A model generated the notes under the pieces. It was not told the origin of the DNA and made no database searches. It was given only the letters and a program-made list of their open reading frames with translations. Source: an uncultured Clostridia bacterium (lineage in GTDB: Bacteria > Bacillota > Clostridia > TANB77 > CAG-508). From it: 64,000 nucleotides of DNA. Below, one piece after another: positions 36,234 through 44,776 of the stretch. The stretch lies in contig CALXMM010000009.1 in the NCBI GenBank assembly GCA_944389475.1, positions 1-64,000 on the forward strand, read 5' to 3'. The translations under genes and the position numbers were made by a program. Position 1 is the first letter of the stretch, and every line of letters begins with the position of its first letter.

Positions 36234-36262
36234 ATCTTATCACATTTTTATCTTTTTAACAA
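36234..36262 (-). promoter_or_regulatory. promoter of dnaE
   Basis: Minus strand: TTGTTA, 17-base spacer, TAAGAT, about 55 bases before the ATG. Confidence 0.65.
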
Positions 36263-36425
36263 TTAGTTTTACTTTGATTTTTAGATTTACTATATTACAG
36301 TTCATCAATTTACGATATTTGAAATTTTTTTAAAATTTTTTTCATCTTTGACACCTTTCGACAGACTTTTCATTTTTTATTTGATAATATATATTTTGAC
36401 ACTAATGAAAAAGGAGATGATAGGA

Positions 36426-36557
36426 ATGTATATAGGTACCGTTACTATTTCAGTATTTAAAGATGCCAACAATAACGTTAATTTTAAAATTAATATTGAT
36501 AATGATGATGTTTTACCAGTTTCTTACGTTATAGAAGACACATTAAAACTTTATTAA
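36426..36557 (+). CDS. unknown 43-residue protein
   Basis: Starts MYIGTVTISVFKDANNNVNF and ends IEDTLKLY. Not recognised. Composition is that of a small beta-rich soluble peptide with no membrane segment. AAGGAG followed by a nine-base spacer precedes the ATG; a longer frame from 36348 has no ribosome site. It is a single gene between divergent dnaE and tRNA-Met, closed by its own terminator, which favours a real transcript. Confidence 0.6.
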   Translation: MYIGTVTISVFKDANNNVNFKINIDNDDVLPVSYVIEDTLKLY

Positions 36558-36565
36558 TTTATTTA

Positions 36566-36592
36566 GGCTAACTCTATGTTAGTCAATTTTTT
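36566..36592 (+). terminator. terminator after the 43-residue ORF
   Basis: GGCTAAC/GTTAGTC stem with loop TCTAT, followed by a run of seven T. Confidence 0.8.
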
Positions 36593-36706
36593 TATTTATA
36601 ATTAGTGTAAAATGTCTACATTTAGTTTACACATACTTGCTTATATTATTTTATATTTTACATGATGAGCATATCGCAAGTTATTCATATATTTTATATT
36701 TTTCTA

Positions 36707-36735
36707 TTGACAAAAAGGCTAACAGATAATATAAT
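36707..36735 (+). promoter_or_regulatory. consensus promoter of tRNA-Met
   Basis: TTGACA, 17-base spacer, TATAAT, 19 bases before the tRNA. Confidence 0.85.
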
Positions 36736-36754
36736 TATATTTGTTACAGCAAAT

Positions 36755-36831
36755 GGCGAAGTAGCTCAGTTGGCTAGAGCATTCGGTTCATACCCGAAGG
36801 GTCATGTGTTCGAATCACATCTTCGCTACCA
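36755..36831 (+). tRNA. tRNA with anticodon CAT (Met, or Ile2 if lysidine-modified)
   Basis: Acceptor GGCGAAG/CTTCGCT, discriminator A, encoded CCA. Stem TTCGG/CCGAA around loop TTCATAC gives anticodon CAT at 36789-36791. The G-T first pair and the absence of three G-C pairs in the anticodon stem argue against initiator Met. Confidence 0.93.
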
Positions 36832-36834
36832 AAA

Positions 36835-36862
36835 AACTCCCTTAAAAAAGGGAGTTTTTTAA
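36835..36862. terminator. terminator after tRNA-Met
   Basis: AAACTCCCTT and AAGGGAGTTT pair, with T-run and A-run on the two sides, so it can also end the minus-strand gene at 36892. Confidence 0.9.
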
Positions 36863-36891
36863 TATTTAAGATATTTAATTTTTTCTTATGT

Positions 36892-37248
36892 TTATGAATT
36901 TCCTCTTTCTATACTTTCTGGTTCTTTATTTTTCTGTTCTTGTTGTTTTAATTTTTCTTCATGAGCTTTTACTGCTTCATTTACATTTACATCTCTTTTA
37001 TAAGAATCTAATCCGCCAAAATCTGGAGTCTTTCCACCAGCTTCTACTTCTACAACATCTGTATTATCCAATGTAGTTCTTTCTATTTTAGATACTTCTG
37101 CTTTGGCTGCTGGAGATACTTCTTCTTGTTCTTCATCTATTTCTGTATTTCCTAATGTTTTAAAGAAATTTGCTAAACTTCCAAAAACAGCTTCTTTTAT
37201 AATTCCAAACATATTTCTTTTTTCTGATTCTATTGTTTTATCCTTCAT
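36892..37248 (-). CDS. unknown 118-residue protein
   Basis: Starts MKDKTIESEKRNMFGIIKEA. Not recognised. There is a short amphipathic or weakly hydrophobic segment at about residues 13-32 (FGIIKEAVFGSLANFFKTL), an acidic middle and a Lys/Glu/Gln-rich C-terminus. It is probably peripheral to the membrane or soluble. Its ribosome site GAGAGGTG is 29 bases from the ATG in line, but a perfect 20-base hairpin lies between the two (see 37249-37285). It sits downstream of rpoD, separated by a terminator. Confidence 0.6.
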   Translation of the reverse strand: MKDKTIESEKRNMFGIIKEAVFGSLANFFKTLGNTEIDEEQEEVSPAAKAEVSKIERTTLDNTDVVEVEAGGKTPDFGGLDSYKRDVNVNEAVKAHEEKLKQQEQKNKEPESIERGNS

Positions 37249-37285
37249 ATTAACATCTTAGAAAGTTCTAAGATTTTCACCTCTC
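37249..37285 (-). promoter_or_regulatory. Shine-Dalgarno and ATG separated by a perfect hairpin
   Basis: On the minus strand: GAGAGGTG, AAA, then ATCTTAGA-ACTT-TCTAAGAT (8-bp stem, 4-base loop), then GTTAAT and the ATG. With the hairpin folded the effective spacing is nine bases, which is normal. No other start codon is in frame at a useful distance. Confidence 0.55.
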
Positions 37286-37322
37286 TTTACTATTCTCTAA
37301 TAGATAATAAATATTTTAACAC

Positions 37323-37358
37323 AAAAACGCCTTAAAGTCAATCTTTTTAAGGCGTTTA
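37323..37358 (-). terminator. terminator of rpoD
   Basis: AAACGCCTTAAA and TTTAAGGCGTTT pair; followed by T on the minus strand. Confidence 0.85.
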
Positions 37359-37406
37359 CATAATTTGTTTTGCTTTTATTTAATTTTATTAGTTTAATTT
37401 TTATTA

Positions 37407-38837
37407 TTAACTCATATAATCCTTTAATTTCTTACTTCTACTTGGATGTCTTAATTTTCTTAAGGCTTTAGCTTCTATTTGTCTTATTCTTTCACGTGTT
37501 ACTTTAAATTCTTTTCCAACTTCTTCCAAAGTACGAGCTTTTCCATCCTCCAAGCCAAATCTTAATTTTAAAACTTTTGCTTCTCTTGGTGTTAAAGTAC
37601 TCATAACTTCCTCAAGCTGTTCTCTTAATAAAGTATATGCAGCAGAATCTTGTGGTTCAGGAGAATCCTCATCTTTTATAAAATCTCCAAGATGACTATC
37701 ATCTTCCTCACCAATAGGTGTTTCCAAAGAAACTGGGTCCTGTGCAATCTTTTGAATTTCCATAACCTTTTCAACAGGCATTTCCATTTCTTTAGCTATT
37801 TCCTCTTGCGTTGGCTCCCTACCTAATTGTTGTAATAGATGTCTAGAAGTACGTATTAATTTATTAATGGTCTCAACCATATGAACAGGAATCCTTATAG
37901 TTCTAGCTTGATCTGCTATTGCTCTTGTAATAGCTTGTCTTATCCACCAAGTTGCATAAGTACTAAATTTAAATCCTTTGGTATAATCAAATTTTTCAAC
38001 TGCTTTTATAAGACCCATATTTCCTTCTTGTATTAAATCTAAGAATAACATTCCTCTTCCAACATATTTTTTAGCAATACTAACAACTAATCTTAAGTTT
38101 GACTCTGCCAATTTTTGTTTAGCTTCCTCATCACCTTCAAGAACTTTCTTTGCTAAATCTAATTCTTCATCATATGTTAAAAGTGGTATTTTACCAATTT
38201 CTCTTAGATACATTCTTACTGGGTCATCTATATTGCTACTTTCATATCCAGCAACATCTAAATCATCTAATTTTAAATCCTCTACTTCTTGTAAATCTTC
38301 TTCATCTGGACCTTCTTCATCCAAATCATCATCTTTTCCTATATCTACACCCATTTTTTCTAGGGCATCAAATACTCTATCCATTTCCTCTGTTGAGAAA
38401 TCATCTAATTCAGCAGCTAAATCCCCATAAGTTAACTTTTTATTTTTCTTTGCAAATTCTATAATTCTTTTTATTTTCTTATCTGATTCCGCTTTTTCTA
38501 TTTCTTGTGCATCATCACTTTCAATTTGCTCTGCATTTTCTTTATCAGCTTTTTTAGATTCCACCTTTTTTTCAGTTTCTTTTTCTGCTTTTTTATCCTC
38601 TACAGTTTTTTCGGCTTTATTAGAATCTGTTTCTTTTTCTACTTTTTTGGATTTAACTTCTTTTTTTGATTTTTCTATTTTTTCCTCTTGTTGAGCTGTT
38701 TTTTTACCTTTCTCAACCTTTGGTGTATCCTCATTTTTTATTTTCTTTTTACTTTTTTCTGTTTTTTCAGCTTTTGAAGTTTCCTTTTGTTCCATTGTTT
38801 TCTTTGTTTTTTCTTCTTGTTCTTCTATTTTTTTCAT
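37407..38837 (-). CDS. rpoD: primary sigma factor RpoD/SigA with long Lys/Glu-rich N-terminal extension
   Basis: 476 residues. Residues about 1-125 are a low-complexity Lys/Glu tail. Region 1.1 follows ([18 protein letters not shown]), then region 1.2 ([17 protein letters not shown]). Region 2 contains [20 protein letters not shown] and [13 protein letters not shown], region 3 comes next, and region 4 holds [18 protein letters not shown] and the helix-turn-helix with [18 protein letters not shown]. It directs RNA polymerase to the TTGACA/TATAAT promoters seen throughout the window. It follows dnaG by 13 bases, as in the conserved macromolecular-synthesis operon. The extension is unusual; the rest is standard. 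Confidence 0.97.
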   Translation of the reverse strand: MKKIEEQEEKTKKTMEQKETSKAEKTEKSKKKIKNEDTPKVEKGKKTAQQEEKIEKSKKEVKSKKVEKETDSNKAEKTVEDKKAEKETEKKVESKKADKENAEQIESDDAQEIEKAESDKKIKRIIEFAKKNKKLTYGDLAAELDDFSTEEMDRVFDALEKMGVDIGKDDDLDEEGPDEEDLQEVEDLKLDDLDVAGYESSNIDDPVRMYLREIGKIPLLTYDEELDLAKKVLEGDEEAKQKLAESNLRLVVSIAKKYVGRGMLFLDLIQEGNMGLIKAVEKFDYTKGFKFSTYATWWIRQAITRAIADQARTIRIPVHMVETINKLIRTSRHLLQQLGREPTQEEIAKEMEMPVEKVMEIQKIAQDPVSLETPIGEEDDSHLGDFIKDEDSPEPQDSAAYTLLREQLEEVMSTLTPREAKVLKLRFGLEDGKARTLEEVGKEFKVTRERIRQIEAKALRKLRHPSRSKKLKDYMS

Positions 38838-38850
38838 TATAACCTCCTAG

Positions 38851-40632
38851 CTATTTTGCGAGTTTAATAATTATATCATTTAACTCTTTCTCAAGCATTA
38901 ATTTACTTTCATTATCAAGTTCAGAATCTTCTAAAGATTTTACTATTTCATCTCTTTTTTCCTTAAGATTCTCTCTTTCATATGTATTTAAAATATCATC
39001 AATTCCTTTGTTAACATCTGTAATGCCATAATCTTTAGCCATAATCTCTGTTATATGATTAACAATATCTTCATCCTCAAATAAACTTAAAACATCATAT
39101 ATTTCTGTAACGCCTTTTTCATATTCAGCATAAATTTTTTCTATAATTTTTCTATTTTGTTCAGATTTAAAATCTTCTGGCTTTATTTTATTTTTTATTT
39201 TAGAATATACATTTGCATTTGACATAAGCAATATTGCAATAATTGTATTCTCTCTATTTAATCTTGCCTCACTAATTTTAGTATCTTCTTTTTTTGGTCT
39301 GTTATACTGAATATTTCTTTTTTCCAATATTTTAGAACTAGCATTTTTAGGATATAATATTTTTTTAATTTCTGAATATAATGCTTCTTTAGAAATATCA
39401 TAATCCTTAGAAATCTTTTCTATATATATCTCCTGTTCCATGCTATTATCTACTTTTGAAAGTATTTTAGCTACTTCGTTTAAAAATTTAATTTTATCCG
39501 CTGTATTTTCAAGATTTAATTTTCGTTTTAAAACTTTGACTTTAAACTCAACTAAAGATATCGCATTATCAATACATTTTTCTAATTTTTCCGGACCATA
39601 TTTTGTAACATATTCATCAGGGTCTTTTGCTCCAGAAATTTGTAGAACTCTAACATCACAACCTAAATTTTTTAGAATATCTAAACCTCTCATGATAGCT
39701 TCTTGTCCAGCGCCATCTGCATCATAACCTAATATTACTTGCTCCGAACTTCTTCTTAGGAGCCTTCCTTGAGCTTCTGTCATTGCTGTACCTAAAGATG
39801 CTACCACATTAGTTATTCCTCTTTGATGTAAAGATATTGTATCCATATATCCTTCAACTATAAGAATTTTTTTAGTATCGCCTTTTTTAGCATTATATAG
39901 ACCAAATAAATGTCTTCCTTTACTATATACTAAGTTTTCTGGTGAATTTATGTATTTTGGTTTTGAATCATCTAAAACTCTTCCACCAAAAGCAATAAAT
40001 CTTCCTCTTACATCTTGTATAGGAAACATTAACCTATGTCTAAACCTATCTATATATTGACCTCTTTCATTTCTGTTAACTAAATCTGATGCTAAAATTT
40101 CCTCATCTGAAAAACCTTTACTTTTTAAGAAATTATATAGCTCATTAAAATTACCAGAATAGCCAATTAAAAATTCCTTTAACGTAGCATTATTTAATTT
40201 TCTCTTTTTTACATATTGCTGTGCAAGTTTAGATGTGGACTTGTACAAATTTTCGTGATAAAAATATGCTGCGCTCTTATTTATTTGATATATCTTATCT
40301 TTTAGCTCTTGAGTTTTGTTATCACCTATACTTTCTAGCTTTGGTAATGTTATATTCGCTCTTTCTGCAAGGAATTCCAAACTTTCTCTAAAATTCATGC
40401 CTTCTATTTTACTTATAAAGTGGATTACATTGCCTCCAACTCCACATCCAAAGCAATGAAAGATTTGTTTATCCGGTGAAACTGCAAAAGAAGGTGACTT
40501 TTCGCTATGAAATGGACATAAACCAAAATAGTTACGTCCACTTCTTTTTAACGGTACATATTGTGATACAACATCTACAATATCATTATTGTTTTTTATT
40601 TCATCTATAAGTTCATCACTATAACGTATCAT
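38851..40632 (-). CDS. dnaG: DNA primase
   Basis: 593 residues. The CHC2 zinc finger at about 36-64 has CPFHSEKSPSF and IFHCFGCG. The Toprim core holds ILIVEGYMDTISL near 255 and ILGYDADGAGQEA near 300. The C-terminal helicase-binding domain is helical. It makes RNA primers at the replication fork. It is first gene of the dnaG-rpoD unit. Length is normal. Confidence 0.97.
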   Translation of the reverse strand: MIRYSDELIDEIKNNNDIVDVVSQYVPLKRSGRNYFGLCPFHSEKSPSFAVSPDKQIFHCFGCGVGGNVIHFISKIEGMNFRESLEFLAERANITLPKLESIGDNKTQELKDKIYQINKSAAYFYHENLYKSTSKLAQQYVKKRKLNNATLKEFLIGYSGNFNELYNFLKSKGFSDEEILASDLVNRNERGQYIDRFRHRLMFPIQDVRGRFIAFGGRVLDDSKPKYINSPENLVYSKGRHLFGLYNAKKGDTKKILIVEGYMDTISLHQRGITNVVASLGTAMTEAQGRLLRRSSEQVILGYDADGAGQEAIMRGLDILKNLGCDVRVLQISGAKDPDEYVTKYGPEKLEKCIDNAISLVEFKVKVLKRKLNLENTADKIKFLNEVAKILSKVDNSMEQEIYIEKISKDYDISKEALYSEIKKILYPKNASSKILEKRNIQYNRPKKEDTKISEARLNRENTIIAILLMSNANVYSKIKNKIKPEDFKSEQNRKIIEKIYAEYEKGVTEIYDVLSLFEDEDIVNHITEIMAKDYGITDVNKGIDDILNTYERENLKEKRDEIVKSLEDSELDNESKLMLEKELNDIIIKLAK

Positions 40633-40905
40633 TTTCCTACCTTTCTTTTACCAAGAATCTTGATTCGTGCTTTTTTCCTTATTTTGTAAATATTTTTTGC
40701 ATTTTTTAGCACTACATCGCAAAATTCTTCTCTAAATACATATTCGACAACTTTACAATAAATCCTTCTTTTATGTCTACAAAACTACTAAAATATAATT
40801 GGTGTGTTTACATTTATAATTTAAATACACCAATTATATTTTAATTATTAAATTTCTAATAAAGACAATAAAAGAAAGAAATACAATTTCTTTCTTTTTT
40901 GTAAT
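40633..40905. other. intergenic region between dnaG and carD
   Basis: Contains a long AT-rich hairpin at about 40790-40841 (AATATAATTGGTGT with complement) and the carD terminator. A basic open stretch on the minus strand next to dnaG has no start codon and is not called. Confidence 0.4.
40872..40900 (-). terminator. terminator of carD
   Basis: AAAGAAAGAAAT pairs with ATTTCTTTCTTT, followed by T on the minus strand. Confidence 0.7.
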
Positions 40906-41499
40906 TTAATCATTAGATGCTTTTTTATTTACTTCATCTGAATTAAATGGTATGAATTTACTAACTATATCACTGCTTATATCTGATGCAGTAACATTTG
41001 AATCTACTCTATATTCTTCATATGATGTTGAAATTTTGCTATCTACCATTTTTTCTATTTCATCCTGTGTAGAATGTTCTGTAAGTACAAGTTCACTTAC
41101 TAGAATTTGTTTAGCATTATTTAACATCTTTTTTTCTCCAGTAGATAAACCTTTTTCTTTTTGTTTAAAACTTAAATTTCTAACAACATCTGCGATTTTG
41201 TATATATCACCACTCTTCATCTTTTCCATGTTGTCTCTATAACGCTTATTCCAATTCATAGACATTTCTGTTTCATCTGACTCTAAAACTCTGAAAACTT
41301 TTTCGGCACTATCCTTATCTATGATGTTTCTTACCCCAATTTCTTCTGCCTTAGCTGTTGGTACCATTACTTTTACTTCACCTGGCATCTTTAGTATATA
41401 GTATGCTTGTTTTGTCCCTAATATATCTTTCTCTTCTATCGCATCTATTACTCCTGCCCCGTGCATAGGGTAAACTACTTTATCGCCTACATTAAACAT
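40906..41499 (-). CDS. CarD/CdnL-type RNA-polymerase-binding regulator
   Basis: 197 residues. The N-terminal domain starts MFNVGDKVVYPMHGAGVIDA and continues AYYILKMPGEVKVMVPTAKA, the Tudor-like RNAP beta-binding fold of CarD. The C-terminal part is helical and contains the DNA-contact region around EMSMNWNKRYRDNMEKM. CarD stabilises open promoter complexes. AAAGGAG eight bases before the ATG at 41499 sets the start, not the frame opening at 41517. It has its own consensus-like promoter. Confidence 0.93.
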   Translation of the reverse strand: MFNVGDKVVYPMHGAGVIDAIEEKDILGTKQAYYILKMPGEVKVMVPTAKAEEIGVRNIIDKDSAEKVFRVLESDETEMSMNWNKRYRDNMEKMKSGDIYKIADVVRNLSFKQKEKGLSTGEKKMLNNAKQILVSELVLTEHSTQDEIEKMVDSKISTSYEEYRVDSNVTASDISSDIVSKFIPFNSDEVNKKASND

Positions 41500-41545
41500 G
41501 CAAGTCACTCCTTTCAATGTCTATTAAAAAACTATCAACAACCTA

Positions 41546-41574
41546 ATTATACCACAAAAATTACCAAAAGTCAA
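41546..41574 (-). promoter_or_regulatory. promoter of carD, -35 within a palindrome
   Basis: Minus strand: TTGACT, 17-base spacer, TATAAT. The -35 box overlaps the 12-bp inverted repeat at 41559-41588. Confidence 0.75.
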
Positions 41575-41588
41575 AACTTTTGGTAATT
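41559..41588. promoter_or_regulatory. palindrome over the carD -35 box
   Basis: AATTACCAAAAG and its exact complement flank six bases, overlapping the carD -35. It could be an operator or part of the dut terminator region. Confidence 0.4.
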
Positions 41589-41596
41589 GTATATAT

Positions 41597-41640
41597 TCCT
41601 TAAAATCCTTGAATCCGTTAGTATTTCTGGATTTTAAGGT
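41597..41640 (-). terminator. terminator of dut
   Basis: CCTTAAAATCC pairs with GGATTTTAAGG across 20 bases, a little past the dut stop. The U-run is not strong. Confidence 0.5.
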
Positions 41641-41698
41641 GTTATTTTTTTTATGTAATTTAACTATTGTTTTTTGGGGCATAAAGTCTAATTTTGTA

Positions 41699-42163
41699 TT
41701 ATTTTTTATCTGTAGAACCAAATCCCCCAACTCTTGTACCTTCTGCGGCATCATCATCAGTTGTTAAAAATTTTTGGAATATAACTTGTCCTATTACATC
41801 TCCTTTTTTTACTTGTAAATCGTGGTCTAAAAAATTGAAATATTGAAAATAAAAATGTCCATCATTTGATTCGTTTCCATAATAATCTGCATCAACCACA
41901 CCAATACTATTTGCCATAACAAATCCTTTTTTTGGTCCACTACTTCTATTTACTAGCATAAACCATTCATCATCTTGGCAATAAGCCTTTAGACCTGTTG
42001 GTATTAATGTTGGCTTTATGCCTGGTTTATATGCTGGTATAACCACATCTTCTGCAGCTTCTACATCATATGCTGCTGCATTTTTTGTCTTTCTAACTGG
42101 CATATGAATATCTTTATCTTCCCATCCTTTTGCTATCTCAAATCCTCTTGTTCTTTTTTGCAT
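41699..42163 (-). CDS. dut: dUTP diphosphatase (trimeric dUTPase family)
   Basis: 154 residues with all five trimeric dUTPase motifs: AAAYDVEA, NRSSGPKKG, NSIGVVDADYYG (catalytic Asp), IGQVIFQKF and the C-terminal EGTRVGGFGSTDKK that closes over the active site. It hydrolyses dUTP to dUMP, keeping uracil out of DNA. GGAG stands eight bases before the ATG at 42163; the earlier GTG at 42172 is too close to that site. It is transcribed apart from carD. Confidence 0.92.
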   Translation of the reverse strand: MQKRTRGFEIAKGWEDKDIHMPVRKTKNAAAYDVEAAEDVVIPAYKPGIKPTLIPTGLKAYCQDDEWFMLVNRSSGPKKGFVMANSIGVVDADYYGNESNDGHFYFQYFNFLDHDLQVKKGDVIGQVIFQKFLTTDDDAAEGTRVGGFGSTDKK

Positions 42164-42253
42164 TCTAATCACTCCTATTTTTATATATTCCAGTGCATTT
42201 ACATATGCACATTTTATTAATTTACTTTCCTTATTTTATAATATTATTTTTAT

Positions 42254-42283
42254 TTGTCAATACTCATTATTTTAGCATATTAT
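42254..42283 (+). promoter_or_regulatory. probable feoAB promoter
   Basis: TTGTCA, 18-base spacer, TATTAT, about 35 bases before feoA. No Fur-type operator stood out. Confidence 0.5.
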
Positions 42284-42319
42284 ACAATAATAGATTATGT
42301 TTACTGGTGGTGATTTATT

Positions 42320-42550
42320 ATGAATTTTTTTGCTTTAAATGACTTGCCTTTAGGCATTACTGCCAAAATTATAGATATAAATTGTAACAAAAATATACAA
42401 AGGCGTTTATTGGATTTAGGGATTATAGAGAACTCAAAAATTACACCTGTTTATAGGAGTCCCTTCAATGACCCTACAGCTTATTTAATTAGAGGTACTT
42501 TAATTGCACTTAGGAGTGATGATAGCTGTAAAATTATTGTAGAAACTTAA
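42320..42550 (+). CDS. feoA: ferrous iron transport protein A
   Basis: 76 residues with the SH3-like FeoA fold: LNDLPLGITAKIIDI, then RRLLDLGIIENSKITPVYRS and a C-terminal LIRGTLIALRSDD. FeoA is a small cytoplasmic partner needed for FeoB activity. It lies 50 bases before feoB on the same strand and both are opposite to all large neighbours. GGTGGTGA precedes the ATG. Confidence 0.92.
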   Translation: MNFFALNDLPLGITAKIIDINCNKNIQRRLLDLGIIENSKITPVYRSPFNDPTAYLIRGTLIALRSDDSCKIIVET

Positions 42551-42600
42551 GGTAACCCGAATTTTGTTATATTCATATTATTTAATACAGAGGTGATTTT

Positions 42601-44673
42601 ATGCATTCTTATAAAGTGGCTTTGGTTGGCAATCCCAATGTTGGTAAATCCACAATTTTTAACAGTTTAACTGGTATGAATCAACACACTGGTAATTGGA
42701 CTGGAAAAACGGTTAGTAATTGTGAAGGTCATTATAAATTTAATAATACTATTTTTACTCTTGTTGACATTCCTGGCACTTATTCGCTTATGTCTAATTC
42801 TGAAGAAGAAGAAATTGCTAGGAATTACATATGTTTCAACAAATTAGATGCGGTTGTAATAGTTGTTGATGCAACATCTTTAGAAAGGAATCTAAATCTA
42901 GTATTTCAAATTATGGAAATTACTTCTAATATTATAGTAAGTGTAAATTTGTTAGACGAGGCTAAGAAAAAGGGTATTAGCATAGACTTTAAAAAATTGT
43001 CAAACTTATTAGGTGTACCCGTTGTTGGAATTATTGGAAAGAAAAAAAAGACTTTAAATAATTTAAAAAATTTAATATTTAAAGTTTGTTCTGGAAAAAT
43101 AATACCATCTCCTAAATTAATTAAATATTTGCCAATTATAGAAGATTCTTTGCTTTTACTATCACCGGAAATAAAAGCTCCTTACCCCATATCTAGATGG
43201 ATTGCATTAAAGCTCATTTGTCGAAATGATAACTTGATTTCATCCATATCACATAATATGAATATTAATTTAGACACTCAAAATATAAATACCAAATTAG
43301 ATGAAATATCTTGTTTACTTTCGCGAAATGATATAAACGAAAATAATATTGAAAATGCTTTACTATCCAGTATTTTAAAACAATGCGAATATGTTACTAA
43401 TGAGGTTTGTACATATAAAAACATCAATTATATGAAAAATACTATAAAAATAGATAAAATTTTAACCTCAAAAAAATTTGGAATACCAATTATGCTACTA
43501 TTCCTGTGCATGTTATTTTGGATAACAATAGTAGGAGCAAATTATCCATCACAACTACTGTCAGAATTTTTTAGCTTTTTAAAAGAAAAAATATTAGTAT
43601 TTTTCGAATATGTACATTCCCCAGAATGGCTTACAAGTCTTCTTGTAAACGGAATATATCAAACAGTAACTTGGATTGTATCTGTTATGCTTCCGCCAAT
43701 GGCAATATTCTTCCCATTATTCACTATTCTAGAAGACTTAGGATTTTTACCACGTATAGCATTCAATTTAGATAGATGCTTTAAATGTGCTTGCACATCC
43801 GGCAAACAGGCACTAACCATGTGCATGGGATTTGGTTGTAATGCTGCTGCAGTTGTGGGAACTAGAATAATAAATTCTCCAAGAGAAAAATTAATTGCAA
43901 TCCTTACAAATTGTTTTGTACCTTGTAATGGGAGATTTCCATTTCTAATTACAGTTGCTACTATTTTTATTTCTGGCTCAATAGCAGGATTTTTCTCTGG
44001 ATTAGTTGCTGCTATCGTTGTTATGCTAGTAGTTTTGCTTGGTATATTACTTACGCTTCTAATATCAAAAATATTATCTAAAACAATTTTGAAAGGCCTT
44101 CCTTCTTCTTTTACATTAGAATTGCCACCTTATAGGACACCACAAATCGGGAAAATATTAGTACGTTCTTTGTTAGATAGAACTCTTTTTGTTCTAGGTA
44201 AAGCTCTTTCTATAGCAGCACCTGCAGGTATAGTAATTTGGATATTTTCTAATATTTGCATAGGCGATTCATCAATTTTAGATATTTTGGCTAATTTCTT
44301 AAATCCATTTGCTAAATTAATTGGATTGGATGGTTACATTTTAACTGGATTTATATTAGGAATTCCTGCAAATGAAATTGTTTTACCTATAATATTAATG
44401 GGATATTTAAAGAATAAAACATTAATAGATATTGAAAATGTTAATTTGATTGGAAATATTTTAACTACTAATGGTTGGACTTTGCTCACTGCAATTAATG
44501 TAATGATTTTTACATTACTTCATTTCCCTTGTGGTACTACTTTACTTACAATAAAAAAAGAAACAAAGAGCATAAAATGGACTATAGTTTCATTCTTCCT
44601 TCCAACTATTTGTGGAATTATAATATGTTTTATTACAACTCAGATTTATAATTTGGTTAATTTAATCATTTAA
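42601..44673 (+). CDS. feoB: ferrous iron transporter FeoB
   Basis: 690 residues. The N-terminal G domain has G1 GNPNVGKS (10-17), G3 DIPGTYSL and the G4 position NLLDEAKKKG, as in many FeoB proteins. A helical spacer domain follows, then the membrane core with the two Gate blocks (ILEDLGFLPRIAF and ILMGYLKNKTL regions) and the Cys-containing CMGFGCNAAAVVGTR. It imports Fe2+ with GTP. Length is normal. No feoC follows. The terminator at 44701-44748 closes the operon. Confidence 0.96.
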   Translation: MHSYKVALVGNPNVGKSTIFNSLTGMNQHTGNWTGKTVSNCEGHYKFNNTIFTLVDIPGTYSLMSNSEEEEIARNYICFNKLDAVVIVVDATSLERNLNLVFQIMEITSNIIVSVNLLDEAKKKGISIDFKKLSNLLGVPVVGIIGKKKKTLNNLKNLIFKVCSGKIIPSPKLIKYLPIIEDSLLLLSPEIKAPYPISRWIALKLICRNDNLISSISHNMNINLDTQNINTKLDEISCLLSRNDINENNIENALLSSILKQCEYVTNEVCTYKNINYMKNTIKIDKILTSKKFGIPIMLLFLCMLFWITIVGANYPSQLLSEFFSFLKEKILVFFEYVHSPEWLTSLLVNGIYQTVTWIVSVMLPPMAIFFPLFTILEDLGFLPRIAFNLDRCFKCACTSGKQALTMCMGFGCNAAAVVGTRIINSPREKLIAILTNCFVPCNGRFPFLITVATIFISGSIAGFFSGLVAAIVVMLVVLLGILLTLLISKILSKTILKGLPSSFTLELPPYRTPQIGKILVRSLLDRTLFVLGKALSIAAPAGIVIWIFSNICIGDSSILDILANFLNPFAKLIGLDGYILTGFILGIPANEIVLPIILMGYLKNKTLIDIENVNLIGNILTTNGWTLLTAINVMIFTLLHFPCGTTLLTIKKETKSIKWTIVSFFLPTICGIIICFITTQIYNLVNLII

Positions 44674-44700
44674 ATTTCTAGATTTATTTTATAATATTCG

Positions 44701-44748
44701 AAAAAAGAAGAGATATATTGCATTTGCATAATATCTCTTCTTTTTTTG
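44701..44748. terminator. terminator between feoB and the first acetyltransferase
   Basis: AAAAAAGAAGAGATAT and ATATCTCTTCTTTTTT pair; works for both strands. Confidence 0.85.
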
Positions 44749-44776
44749 GCAACCTTCGGGAATTTCCTATTAATTC

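Noticed and set aside
40633-40790. Basic open stretch on the minus strand upstream of dnaG
   Set aside because: About 50 codons of plausible sequence but no ATG, GTG or TTG near its beginning and no ribosome site.
41524-41757. 77-codon ORF between carD and dut
   Set aside because: Runs through the dut C-terminus in another frame and through hairpins and the carD promoter; no ribosome site.
42601-44673. FeoB G4 position reads NLLD instead of NKxD
   Set aside because: Variation at this site is usual in FeoB, which has weak nucleotide affinity; not an anomaly.
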